Notes: a model not told the origin generated them from the letters alone. Shown: positions 50,775 to 59,571, numbered from the stretch's first letter. The stretch: 64,000 nt of DNA from CAZEPT01 sp964626965 (GCA_964626965.1 CAZVHB010000003.1:1-64000); one strand, 5' to 3'. A program made the numbers and translations.

Positions 50775-51875
50775 TTAGTAGGTTTGAATAACAATAACAA
50801 GCCCAGAATTGTAGTTACTCACGTAGAGTTTTGTGCCAACGAGTGTCGCATATGATGGACCAGTAGAAACTGGGATCACTTGGAGCACACTGTTAGAAAC
50901 TGTGCTGATCGCCGATACAGAGTTAGAGAGGTTGTTGTTTGTATATATTCGTGAACCGACAACTGTAGAAAAATAGTTATGTACACCACCAGTTACTATT
51001 GGTGTTGGGAGCACCGTATTTGTCGTTGTATCAATTACAGAGATAGTACTATTTCCATAATTATTGACATAGAGTTTTGTACCAACAGACACAGATGAAG
51101 TTGGATTTACTCCGACAGACAATGTAGTGATAAGCGTATTTGTTACTGTATTGATTACGGCAACTTGATTCGTAAAATATAAATTTACATACAATTTATT
51201 TCCAACAAGGGTCGCAGAGCGAGGATATGTACCAAGTGATACAACTCCCAAGAAAGTACTCGTTACTGTATCGTAAATAGTAATTCCAGGGTAGTTCAAA
51301 ACTGTATTATCATTATCTCCAATATAGAGTTTCGTCCCAACTGCTGTAATAGTGCTTGGGTTAATCCCCACATAAATACTTGGAAGGAGGGTGTTCGTCA
51401 CGGTATCGATGACTGGAATTTCACCAATCCCATTTCCTCCGTTAATGACATACAGTTTTGTTCCGATAGCCGTCGAAAATGTCGGATAACCACCAATGGT
51501 AAGTGTTGTGGTAACTGTATTCGTAGTGGTATTAATCACGGAGACTGTTCCCCCTGTATTATTCACATAGACATATGAACCAACTGCAGTAAGATCATAC
51601 GGATGCACCCCCACAGGAATATTCATTATGTTTGTGTTGGTTGCGGTGTCGATTACAGAGACAGTATTAGCGAGATAGTTACTCACATACACCTTGCCAC
51701 CAACGGCAACAGAAAAATGAGCCCCATTACCTGTTTGGATTTTAGTGATAATTCGATCAATTTTAACTGATACTTCAGCACCATCTACAATAGCTGGTGT
51801 ACACATAATAAAAACACAAAAAACAAGAACCACTATACACACTATGTTCCCTAAAAGGGATTTTTGACTTTTCAT
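50775..51875 (-). CDS. Secreted YVTN beta-propeller protein
   Basis: The 366 residues have a signal peptide or anchor (LLGNIVCIVVLVFCVFIMCT) and then a seven-bladed-type propeller of about 42-residue repeats. Each repeat reads like VGTKLYVNNYGNSTISVIDTTTN followed by a short turn (the copy at positions 262-284). The motif YVxN..xxTVSVIDT is repeated about seven times. Such propellers serve as surface adhesins or enzyme partners. It is related to the propeller of the next gene, 93 nt away, so a duplication is likely. Confidence 0.8.
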   Translation of the reverse strand: MKSQKSLLGNIVCIVVLVFCVFIMCTPAIVDGAEVSVKIDRIITKIQTGNGAHFSVAVGGKVYVSNYLANTVSVIDTATNTNIMNIPVGVHPYDLTAVGSYVYVNNTGGTVSVINTTTNTVTTTLTIGGYPTFSTAIGTKLYVINGGNGIGEIPVIDTVTNTLLPSIYVGINPSTITAVGTKLYIGDNDNTVLNYPGITIYDTVTSTFLGVVSLGTYPRSATLVGNKLYVNLYFTNQVAVINTVTNTLITTLSVGVNPTSSVSVGTKLYVNNYGNSTISVIDTTTNTVLPTPIVTGGVHNYFSTVVGSRIYTNNNLSNSVSAISTVSNSVLQVIPVSTGPSYATLVGTKLYVSNYNSGLVIVIQTY

Positions 51876-51878
51876 AAG

Positions 51879-51906
51879 AAATACATTATTTTCCTTTAAT
51901 GTATTT
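51879..51906 (-). promoter_or_regulatory. Hairpin at the start of the 50775-51875 gene
   Basis: On the minus strand AAATACATTA and TAATGTATTT pair (10 bp) around a loop that holds AAAGGA. The ATG follows 3 nt later. It could shield a ribosome-binding site or act as a weak terminator of the upstream gene. Confidence 0.4.
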
Positions 51907-51968
51907 TACATTACCACAAAGTAATAATTATGTAAATATCATCTATACTATACTGTTACTTCTTGAGA

Positions 51969-53708
51969 CTAGTTTGTTTGGATGACGCTCACAGTGCCAG
52001 AACCATAATTTGAAACATAGAGTTTTGTTCCTACGGCTGTTGAGTAAGATGGACCAGAGCCCACTGTTACCGTACTTGTTACTGTGTTTGAAAGTGTATC
52101 GATAACGGAGACGGTACCTGATGAGTTGTTATTTGTGTACACCTTACTACTGAGCGTAGTGGAGTATTGCGTGTTGCTACCAACAGAGATAGTCGAAATT
52201 ACTCCATTCGTAGTTACATTAATAACTGAGACAGTTCCACCATTTTGGTTATTGACATAGAGTGCATTACCCACAACGACTGAGTATGCTGGACTCGTAC
52301 CGACGGGAATAGTAGTAGAGAGGGTTTCTGTTGACGTGTTAATCACAGCAACTTGGTTGGTCAAGTTAAGATTGATGAACAATTTAGTTCCTGAGAGGGT
52401 TGCTGATTTTGGAACAGAAGGGAGAGTGATAAAGTTAGTAATAATACCTGAAGTTGTGTCGAGAATATGAACCCCTGGGTTAAATGGATCGGTCTCTGGT
52501 ATATAAATCTTTGCACCAACAACTGTCAGTGAACCGGAACTACTTGCATAAATCCAACTATCATATGTATTTGTCGTTGTATTGATAACTGTAAGTCCAG
52601 AAGTATCAGATACGTACAATTTAGTACCGACGGCGACTGCCCATATTGGCATGAAGCCAACAGTTGTGATTGTTGTTGAGACAGTATCAGTTGCAGTATT
52701 AATTACCGATACAGTGTTAGAGCCTGAATTAGGTACATATACATATGATCCAACTGCAGTAAGTGCATACGGATGACTTCCTACAGGAATAGTTGCAATC
52801 AATGTATCAGTTGCAGTATTAATTACCGATACAGTATTTGCATTGTAATTACTGACATACACTTTGGATCCTGCAGCAACAGAGAAGTGAGAACCACTTC
52901 CAGTAGTGATAGTCGAGATAACGCTAGGGCCTGAGATTGCACCACCAACAGTGAATGAGACATTGGAAACCTGGGTTCCACCCGTAAAGGTTGAGGTGAT
53001 TGTTATAATTTGAGTACCCGCACTATACGCATTTGTGGTAGTACACGTAACAGTTGTACTGATTGCCGGACTCGGTGAACATATGTACCCAGGAATTGTG
53101 ACCACATCACCTATGTTTGTAGAAACGATAATGTCAGGAGTAGTATCAGGAGTTGAAAACGGCATTGTTGCAGAACCCCCAAGGCTCAACACTGGACCAG
53201 TCGCATTATTACAACTCTTTGGTCCTGCTGTATTAAGTAGTAAACCAGGAACTTGTTTTGAATTACCATCAGCATCAATACACCAATATCGAGAAGGATC
53301 AGTTTTCATAGGAACAACAAGAGCAAAAGATGTTGCATCTGAATAGCTACTATATGTACCTGGAGCAAGCCCCGCATCAGTAATGAGCTTTGTTAATTTT
53401 GTGGCCGCAGCGCCTGATGTAAATATATTCGTAAATGGAGTAGATCCCGCATTCGTCTGACTCATAACTTCAGCCTGAAGACTCTTGAGTGATCCAACAC
53501 GACGAGCATCTTCCCCTTTCGCGCGTGCTTCTTGGAGTGTTGGAAGAAATACTGATGCAAGAAATGACACAATCGCCATAACAATAAGAAGCTCAATAAG
53601 TGTAAAAGCCTTTTGATTCATTCTATTGTTAAATCGACACCATTTTTTAGAACCAGAAAGTGTACAATTTTTGATAAATTTTTTTGCGTAAGATTGAGCT
53701 AAATTCAT
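51969..53708 (-). CDS. Type IV pilin N-terminus fused to a YVTN beta-propeller
   Basis: The 579 residues contain a prepilin cleavage site and pilin helix near residues 30-60 (MNQKAFTLIELLIVMAIVSF), followed by a pilin-like globular part ending near residue 190 (KSCNNATG), a short Ig-like stretch (residues 200-255), and about seven YVTN propeller repeats (YVSNYNANTVSVINTATDT style). A promoter ends 8 nt before the ATG at 53706-53708, which gives a long basic leader of 34 residues; the ATG at 53619-53621 would give a 5-residue leader. It may be a tip or minor pilin. Confidence 0.75.
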   Translation of the reverse strand: MNLAQSYAKKFIKNCTLSGSKKWCRFNNRMNQKAFTLIELLIVMAIVSFLASVFLPTLQEARAKGEDARRVGSLKSLQAEVMSQTNAGSTPFTNIFTSGAAATKLTKLITDAGLAPGTYSSYSDATSFALVVPMKTDPSRYWCIDADGNSKQVPGLLLNTAGPKSCNNATGPVLSLGGSATMPFSTPDTTPDIIVSTNIGDVVTIPGYICSPSPAISTTVTCTTTNAYSAGTQIITITSTFTGGTQVSNVSFTVGGAISGPSVISTITTGSGSHFSVAAGSKVYVSNYNANTVSVINTATDTLIATIPVGSHPYALTAVGSYVYVPNSGSNTVSVINTATDTVSTTITTVGFMPIWAVAVGTKLYVSDTSGLTVINTTTNTYDSWIYASSSGSLTVVGAKIYIPETDPFNPGVHILDTTSGIITNFITLPSVPKSATLSGTKLFINLNLTNQVAVINTSTETLSTTIPVGTSPAYSVVVGNALYVNNQNGGTVSVINVTTNGVISTISVGSNTQYSTTLSSKVYTNNNSSGTVSVIDTLSNTVTSTVTVGSGPSYSTAVGTKLYVSNYGSGTVSVIQTN

Positions 53709-53716
53709 ATACCTTT

Positions 53717-53745
53717 ATAATACGTGGAATAGGGTTGTATTGCAA
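53717..53745 (-). promoter_or_regulatory. Promoter of the pilin-propeller gene
   Basis: On the minus strand TTGCAA (53740-53745), a 17-nt spacer and TATTAT (53717-53722) lie 8 nt before the ATG at 53708, so the leader would be one or two nt at most. Confidence 0.6.
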
Positions 53746-53777
53746 ACGACCAGCACGGTCTTTTGCACCTTCTATAG

Positions 53778-53814
53778 AGAAAAGCAGGGCGCCCATAGGG
53801 CGCCCTGCTTTTCT
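53778..53814. terminator. Long hairpin (17-bp perfect arms, ATA loop), family member 6
   Basis: Arms 53778-53794 and 53798-53814 pair exactly, with core GGGCGCCC-ATA-GGGCGCCC. It is followed by CCTCTTGTTTTATCATTTAG, as at 44179. It lies between nrdB (3' end at 53899) and the pilin-propeller promoter. Confidence 0.85.
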
Positions 53815-53830
53815 ATGCCTCTTGTTTTAT

Positions 53831-53893
53831 CATTTAGCATTTATAACCCCGAAGCTCTGTTCGGGATCCCGACTTTACGTCGGGATTTAGCAT
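53831..53893. repeat. Double-hairpin repeat, copy 2
   Basis: CCCCGAA-GCTCTG-TTCGGG and CCCGAC-TTTAC-GTCGGG with flanks CATTTATAA and ATTTAGCATTA. Read on the other strand it aligns with 9261-9318 with only a few changes. It follows the long hairpin at 53778 and lies just past the nrdB stop codon. Confidence 0.75.
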
Positions 53894-53898
53894 TATTA

Positions 53899-54897
53899 CT
53901 ACTTTTCTTCTTCTTTCTTTGAGTGTCCACTCGCATCTACTTCATACGCAGTGTTTTGTGCTTCAAAAAAGTTTACGAGTTCGTACACATCTGTTGCACC
54001 TGACATCCATTTTGCTGGATTGGTTGCGTTGTAGTATTTTGGCATACCGAGTTCTTCGAGTCTTCGATCAGCGACATACTTCACATATTGGTTCACATAG
54101 TCAGCGTTCAGTCCCAAAATTCCATTTGGGAACAAGTCTTTGTTGTATGCAACTTCGAGATCTACTCCTTCGATAACAATATTTCGAATTTCTTCAGCAA
54201 ACTCTGGAGTAAGGATTTCATGGTTCTCTTCCAAGATGTTCATAATGAGGTTCATTCCAAATTTCAAGTGGAGTGATTCATCTCGAATTACCCAGTTGAC
54301 CATTGATCCGAAGTTTCTAAGTTTATTTCTCTGACGGAAAGAGAGTACCACCATAAATCCTGAGTAGAACCAGATTCCTTCCATGACGATATTGGTCGCA
54401 ACAAGGTTTCGGATGAAATCCTTCTTCCCTTCTGGACTCTCGATATCGAGCGTGACTTCTGTCATACGCTTGAGATAGTTTGTGATGAACGCTTCTTTCT
54501 TGACCATCGAATCAGTAATCGTGTGGATTTTGTAAATCGTATCGCGATCCATCGGAAATGTTTCAAGAACGTATTCAAATGCAACACAGTGATTTGCTTC
54601 TTCCCACATTTGTTTTGCGAGATAGAGGTGACATTCAGGTGACTTGATATATGGATACACACCGAGCGCAAGCGAACGATTCACAATAAGTTCTGCTGGA
54701 TTAAAGAATGACATCAAAAATCGTACAGCGTGACGTTCATCTTCGGTCATTGCACTCCAGTCAGTGAGATCTTCACCGAGTGGAATTTCGTGAGGAAACC
54801 AGGTGTTTCGCACAGCTTGGTTGTAGAGTTCGTATGCCCATTTGTAGTGCATTGGGTGAAGACTTGTGTCTTCTGGTGAGGCTTTTCCTAGTAACAT
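53899..54897 (-). CDS. nrdB: Ribonucleotide reductase R2 subunit, class Ic-like (Phe at radical site)
   Basis: The small subunit holds the metal centre that starts radical chemistry for dNTP synthesis. The 332 residues have the ligand motifs MWEEANHCVAFEYVLE near residue 93, IVMEGIWFYSGFMV near 168, and RDESLHLKFGMNLI near 208. In the first motif the residue four after the His, where class Ia has the radical Tyr, is Phe, as in Chlamydia-type class Ic enzymes. The C-terminus ends SGHSKKEEEK. TATAAT lies 5 nt before the ATG. Confidence 0.93.
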   Translation of the reverse strand: MLLGKASPEDTSLHPMHYKWAYELYNQAVRNTWFPHEIPLGEDLTDWSAMTEDERHAVRFLMSFFNPAELIVNRSLALGVYPYIKSPECHLYLAKQMWEEANHCVAFEYVLETFPMDRDTIYKIHTITDSMVKKEAFITNYLKRMTEVTLDIESPEGKKDFIRNLVATNIVMEGIWFYSGFMVVLSFRQRNKLRNFGSMVNWVIRDESLHLKFGMNLIMNILEENHEILTPEFAEEIRNIVIEGVDLEVAYNKDLFPNGILGLNADYVNQYVKYVADRRLEELGMPKYYNATNPAKWMSGATDVYELVNFFEAQNTAYEVDASGHSKKEEEK

Positions 54898-54926
54898 AGT
54901 AGATTATAGATTAATTAATAACTTCT

Positions 54927-57518
54927 TTATTCGCACCCTTCACAAATATTTGCATCGTTTGGATCAGTCGGTCCATGAACAGTGATTTTTACTTTTGCTG
55001 TTGCACTTGGTACTGCGATTTCAACTAAATCTTCTGTAATTGTTTCTACTGCATGTGCTTCAATCTTTGCGTCTACAAGCGGTGAAACGGTTTCGAATGT
55101 GGTGACAGGACTTACAACTACTCCTTCTTCTTTTGGAGTAAAGAGTCCAGCAAAACCACGATGACCCATAGCTTCTGATTTATTCACACGAGTCGTTGAT
55201 TGTTCAGCTGTATGTGTTGGCTTCATGTGAAGGTAGTATGTTGTTTTCAAACCTTTCTCCCATGCAGTACTGTATACCTTCATCACTTCATTCACATCAC
55301 GAATAGAGAGATACATGTTTCGAGAGATTGCTTGGTCTACCCATTTTTGTGCACGAGCGGCAACTTCGATAAAAGCGAGTGGTGATGTACTAAATGATGT
55401 TTTATAAATATCTTTCACATATTGTGGAATTTCTGAAATTTCTTCAATGTCGCCATGATTTTCAAGAATTTGCTCACGCACCTTTTCCCAGAGTCCGAGT
55501 GCTCGGAGGTCTGATACGAGGTTTGGATTCACTTCAAGATATTTTCCAGAAATTTTATTTCGAGAGAACATTTGTGCAAAACGAGGATCGATACCAGGGG
55601 AAGTTCCAGCGACGAGACCAATATTTGCATTTGGGGCAATCGCAAGCACTGTTGCATTTCGAATCCCCTTCTTTACTTTCTTTCGGAGTTCATCCCAATC
55701 AAGTTGTGGAATACCTGCAACAGATTCAACTGGAGTAGAGAAAGATTCACCGCGGAGTTCTTTGAGTTTCTTGAGTGAATCAATTGGAACCATTCCTTTT
55801 GACCAACCTGACCCTTCAAAGTTTTTGTATGAACCACGTTCTTCAGCAAGCTTCGCACTCTCATCAATCGCCATGTAAGAAATAAATTCAAACACCTTGT
55901 CAGAAAAATCATGTGCTTGGACATCTTCATAAGAAAAACCGAGTTGTTCAATAGCATCAGCAAATCCCATCACACCGAGTCCTACTGCCCTGTTTTCACT
56001 ATCAGCTTTTTTTGCTTCGGCGACAGTAAGTTGGTTTACATCAATCAAGTTATCGAGCTGTCGTGTTGCTAATCGTGCTGATTCCTCAAGGCGCATCCAG
56101 TCGATTTGTTTGTTCACAATGTGACGCGCAATGTTAATAGAGATCAAGTTACACACGGCAATATTGTCTTTATCTTGAGGGAGCGTGACTTCAGTACAAA
56201 GGTTTGAACAGTGAATTGTTCCAGTATTGTTATTGAGTGCGCGAACGTTGATCGTATCTTTCCAAGTAAGCCATGGATGAGATGTTGTCTGGAGTGAGAC
56301 GAGGATATTCTTGTATTGTTGTCGAGCTGGGAGCTTTTGCCAGAGAGTTATTTTCCCTTCTTCGGCCATTTGGCAGTATTCATTGTATCTTTTTGAAAAT
56401 GCTTCTCCGTAAAGCTCAACGAGATCAGAAACTTCTTTTGGATCAAACAAATACCAGTCTTTGTCTTCTTGTACACGATTCATGAATTCATCTGAGAGAT
56501 ACACAGCAGTATTTGCTGTACGAGTACGTCTGTAGTCGTCTCCTGCATTTTGTTTCAGATCAAGGAAATCTTGGAAATCGATATGCCAGTTTTCCATGTA
56601 GAAACAGAGTGCTCCTTTTTTCTTTCCACCACGTTGCACAGCGCGAACAGCAGAGTCGATGATATGAAGAAATGGAATCGGTCCAGATGAAATAGTATTG
56701 TTTGATTTGAGTGTTGATCCGTTTGCTCGAAGTTTTGTCACAGCAAGTCCAATACCACCAGTTGCTTTTGAAAGCATGAGCACATCTTTGACTGTCTTTC
56801 CGATATGATCCATATCGTCTTCGACTTGCATCAAGTAACAGTTTGAAAGCGATGCACGTGTTGTTCCTGCGCCGATATTTGTTGAACCAGCTGAAAGATA
56901 TTCAAGTCGTGACATTTTGTCATAGAATTTTTTTGCAACTTCATTTGGATTTTTTTCAAAGAGTGACATTCCCATCGCAACACGCATCCAAAAGTATTGA
57001 GGAATCTCGAGAGGGTTTTGTTTGCTATCTTTAATGAGGTAGCGGTCTTTCATTGTTGAGAGTCCAGAGTACTTGTAGAGCTCATCGCGTTCTGGTTTAA
57101 GAAATCCTGCGAGTTCATCGAGGTTGAATAATGTTCCGAGTTTTGGATCAAGAAGTCCAAGTTCTACACAGAGTTTGATGTAGTGAGAAAAATGTTCTTT
57201 ATGAAGCTTATTAAATTCTTCTTTCGTCTCAAAATCCCCTATCGCTTTTTTGTAGATAGTTTTTAGGAGGAGTCGTGTCGCAATTTTATCGTAATCGAGG
57301 TCGTATTGTGCGTTTTGAAGAGCAGCATTGATAGTCGCTTGGTCCAATTCTTCAGTCGTAATACCACTATAGAGCGTCAATTCTGTTTCTGACGCGATCT
57401 GGGTAACTTTTTCAATTGGATTTTCAATACCAATACACGCACGTTCGATCGATTTATTAATCTGATCTGCATTAAATGGGACTTTCTCTCCATCTCGTTT
57501 TGTGACCAATATACTCAT
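54927..57518 (-). CDS. nrdA: Ribonucleoside-diphosphate reductase, alpha subunit
   Basis: It reduces ribonucleotides together with NrdB. From the ATG at 57516-57518 (MSILVTKRDGEKVPFNADQI) the product has 863 residues. An ATP-cone (residues 1-90) comes first, then the 10-stranded barrel with SNCYLMQVEDD, IHCSNLCTEVTLP, RAVGLGVMGFADAIEQLGF and ATVLAIAPNANIGLVAGTSP, and the redox tail ICEGCE. The frame stays open to a GTG at 57612-57614 that has AGGAGG 9 nt upstream, which would add 32 residues. NrdB follows after 29 nt. Confidence 0.96.
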   Translation of the reverse strand: MSILVTKRDGEKVPFNADQINKSIERACIGIENPIEKVTQIASETELTLYSGITTEELDQATINAALQNAQYDLDYDKIATRLLLKTIYKKAIGDFETKEEFNKLHKEHFSHYIKLCVELGLLDPKLGTLFNLDELAGFLKPERDELYKYSGLSTMKDRYLIKDSKQNPLEIPQYFWMRVAMGMSLFEKNPNEVAKKFYDKMSRLEYLSAGSTNIGAGTTRASLSNCYLMQVEDDMDHIGKTVKDVLMLSKATGGIGLAVTKLRANGSTLKSNNTISSGPIPFLHIIDSAVRAVQRGGKKKGALCFYMENWHIDFQDFLDLKQNAGDDYRRTRTANTAVYLSDEFMNRVQEDKDWYLFDPKEVSDLVELYGEAFSKRYNEYCQMAEEGKITLWQKLPARQQYKNILVSLQTTSHPWLTWKDTINVRALNNNTGTIHCSNLCTEVTLPQDKDNIAVCNLISINIARHIVNKQIDWMRLEESARLATRQLDNLIDVNQLTVAEAKKADSENRAVGLGVMGFADAIEQLGFSYEDVQAHDFSDKVFEFISYMAIDESAKLAEERGSYKNFEGSGWSKGMVPIDSLKKLKELRGESFSTPVESVAGIPQLDWDELRKKVKKGIRNATVLAIAPNANIGLVAGTSPGIDPRFAQMFSRNKISGKYLEVNPNLVSDLRALGLWEKVREQILENHGDIEEISEIPQYVKDIYKTSFSTSPLAFIEVAARAQKWVDQAISRNMYLSIRDVNEVMKVYSTAWEKGLKTTYYLHMKPTHTAEQSTTRVNKSEAMGHRGFAGLFTPKEEGVVVSPVTTFETVSPLVDAKIEAHAVETITEDLVEIAVPSATAKVKITVHGPTDPNDANICEGCE

Positions 57519-57820
57519 GACCTGTAACTCATCATTAACCTTCTTGTAAAAAAATACATGCGAATCGGTCATCAAAAAACCAAACAAAGAATTCCTCACT
57601 TGGTTTGTATGCACTTTTCACACCCTCCTAAAAACTTTAGTACTCTTATTCTAATCCTTTGCAAAAAAAATGTAAACAAAAAGTATAGTCAAATCACCCG
57701 AGAAAGAATATAAAAATGCAAGTCAATACACACTACTAAATAAGGTATACAGTGTAAGATTTTTTCGGTCTGTCCACAGGTGTTTTTTAAGACAAAAAGT
57801 ATTAAGATTAGACGCAAAAC

Positions 57821-57861
57821 ATACAAAGAGAGGGCACGCTCCGCGTGCCCTCTCTTTGTAT
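57821..57861. terminator. Long hairpin (19-bp perfect arms, TCC loop), family member 7
   Basis: Arms 57821-57839 and 57843-57861 pair exactly (ATACAAAGAGAGGGCACGC-TCC). It lies 39 nt past the stop of the LOG-family gene (minus strand). The stretch 57615-57820 upstream of nrdA holds no gene I can support and should contain its promoter and leader. Confidence 0.85.
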
Positions 57862-57900
57862 TAAAAATATCTTCGTTATCAATTACAAAAATCTACTTCT

Positions 57901-58602
57901 CTATCCTCTCACTCTCAATCTCTTAAATAATTCTATCACTTCATCAACAGAATCAGTCATCAAAAACATATCAGAATCTCTCGGATCAATAAAACCTTGT
58001 TCTTGCATCACAGAAACAATAAACTCATACACAGGATTCCAAAAATCAGTCCCAAAAAGAATAATTGGTGTACGATTTGCCTTATTTGTCTGCTGAAGTG
58101 TGAGTACGCCAAAGAGTTCATCGAACGTTCCGTACCCTCCAGGGCACGCAATGAACGCATCGCAGGTATATGACATCATCACCTTACGCGTAAAAAAGAA
58201 TTTAAAGAGCTGATAGTCAGTTACGTACTTATTGATCGCTTGTTCTTGAGGAAGTTTAATAGCCATCGCAACAGATTTTTTTGGATCTGCTTCAAATGCA
58301 CCACGATTTGCTGCTTCCATAATTCCCCCACCTCCACCAGTCGCCACAACCATTCCACATTCAGAAGTGATACGATACGCAAGCTCTCGAATAGATTCAT
58401 AATATGGCGCAGTTGATTCCGCACGAGCAGAACCAAAGATAGTAACCATCTTGTTGTATTTATGCACAAACTCAAACCCAAGAAAAAGTTCTGCTTCGAC
58501 AGTTTCGAGCATTTTTTCATCGTATTCATTTGCCGCAAGTGCGCGACAAATACCTTTCATGTCATCTTCGTATATATTTATTTTACTTGTGTTATTTTCC
58601 AT
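57901..58602 (-). CDS. LOG-family protein (nucleotide phosphoribohydrolase-like)
   Basis: Members of this Rossmann-fold family cleave nucleoside 5'-monophosphates to base and ribose phosphate. The 233 residues contain ATGGGGGIMEAANRGAFEA near residue 93 and CPGGYGTFDELFGVLTLQQ near residue 153, the two LOG signatures (PGGxGTxxE). The family includes cytokinin-activating enzymes; here the substrate is unknown. TATAGT lies exactly 6 nt before the ATG at 58600-58602. Confidence 0.9.
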   Translation of the reverse strand: MENNTSKINIYEDDMKGICRALAANEYDEKMLETVEAELFLGFEFVHKYNKMVTIFGSARAESTAPYYESIRELAYRITSECGMVVATGGGGGIMEAANRGAFEADPKKSVAMAIKLPQEQAINKYVTDYQLFKFFFTRKVMMSYTCDAFIACPGGYGTFDELFGVLTLQQTNKANRTPIILFGTDFWNPVYEFIVSVMQEQGFIDPRDSDMFLMTDSVDEVIELFKRLRVRG

Positions 58603-58639
58603 ATAATTACTATATCACCGATAGTGTGTACAGCGAATT

Positions 58640-58668
58640 TTGACTTTTACTAAAGAACATGATATAAA
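58640..58668 (+). promoter_or_regulatory. Promoter TTGACT-N17-TATAAA
   Basis: TTGACT at 58640-58645 and TATAAA at 58663-58668 are 17 nt apart. It points to a transcript beginning near 58675 with no protein frame of note before the terminator at 58845-58876. Confidence 0.65.
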
Positions 58669-58674
58669 TAGAAA

Positions 58675-58876
58675 AATATTTAAAATAGAGATTACCTAAA
58701 AGATACTTGTCGGAACTAAGTAACAGGCATCAAGATGCATTTAGATTTAAAAAAATCAGAATAGCAGGGCGGTGAATATCAAAACATTACCCTTGTGGAG
58801 GAATGCACACGATAAATGAAGCTTAGTTTCGACAATACCCAATTGACCCGCAGTAGTAAACACTGTGGGTTTTTTA
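58675..58876 (+). ncRNA. Candidate small RNA of about 200 nt
   Basis: A good promoter and an intrinsic terminator bracket this stretch with no supported protein. Possible helices include GATACTTGT/ACAGGCATC, GCATCAAGATGC, GGTGA/TTACC (in GGCGGTGAATATC...ATTACCC) and GTGGAGGAATGCACAC. It does not match tmRNA, SRP RNA or RNase P RNA by the motifs I know. It could also be a leader of the gene 58925-59524. Confidence 0.45.
58845..58876 (+). terminator. Terminator of the candidate small RNA
   Basis: ACCCGCAG pairs with CTGTGGGT (one G-U) around TAGTAAACA and is followed by TTTTTT. Confidence 0.85.
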
Positions 58877-58924
58877 TTTGCTTTTTTATGTTAAACATGT
58901 TTTAATGTGTTCAAAATATATACT

Positions 58925-59524
58925 ATGCACCATAAATTTAAACAGAAAGAAATCAAGGAAATTAGTTCTTTAATTCATGACATCGAAGAAAACTCTGAGG
59001 TCAAAAATAAGTTGTTGGATATAATTAGCCGAGCATTCTCACAGAGAAGTTTGGAACTTATCCAGCCGGAACAATTTTTAGAAGCACTCCTTGATATTGA
59101 TGTTATCACACATCAAAACCCAACTCTAGAGGAGTTACGAAAAAAATTCCTATTAAGTGTTTTTAAGGACACATACTCCGGAGTAATTCAATTTCAAACA
59201 TTCGAAGAAATTACAAACAAGATTGAGGGTATCAGAGACAAAGCTTGTATAAAAGCATGGAGGGTTACTTTAGAAAATTTCAACATGCTAGAAAAAAGCA
59301 CTTTACGAATGCACAACATAGCGGTGAACATCATTGACCCACAAAAAAAGATTTCAAACCTATCAGATGCACTGCAAAAATGCAATATAGGTGGGCAAAG
59401 TTCACTTATAATCCTTAGAGATTTAGCAAAACTTCTATTGGGACATTCTGTAGGGAAAACAGAAAGGGATGTTGAAAGAGATGGTCGGAACAAAATAAAG
59501 CAAAAACAAAAAGTATTTGCCTAA
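58925..59524 (+). CDS. Unknown helical protein
   Basis: Not recognised. From the ATG at 58925-58927 (MHHKFKQKEIKEISSLIHDIE) the product has 199 residues. It is predicted mostly helical, with no signal or membrane segment, a hydrophobic middle (LRKKFLLSVFKDTYSG) and a very basic C-terminal tail (ERDGRNKIKQKQKVFA) that could bind nucleic acid. A GTG at 58907 is an alternative start. It stands alone between the candidate RNA and ssrA. Confidence 0.5.
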   Translation: MHHKFKQKEIKEISSLIHDIEENSEVKNKLLDIISRAFSQRSLELIQPEQFLEALLDIDVITHQNPTLEELRKKFLLSVFKDTYSGVIQFQTFEEITNKIEGIRDKACIKAWRVTLENFNMLEKSTLRMHNIAVNIIDPQKKISNLSDALQKCNIGGQSSLIILRDLAKLLLGHSVGKTERDVERDGRNKIKQKQKVFA

Positions 59525-59542
59525 AAATCAAACAGACGCAAA

Positions 59543-59567
59543 GGGCTATCGAAAGATGGCTTTTTTT
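59543..59567 (+). terminator. Terminator after the 58925-59524 gene
   Basis: GGGCTATC pairs with GATGGCTT (including G-U pairs) around GAAA, followed by TTTTTTT. It sits 18 nt after the stop. Confidence 0.75.
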
Positions 59568-59571
59568 ATTA

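Noticed and set aside
57690..57770. NrdR-type operator before nrdA
   Set aside because: ACACACTACTAAATA and ATACAGTGTA are suggestive but do not fit the NrdR box on both halves or the usual spacing.
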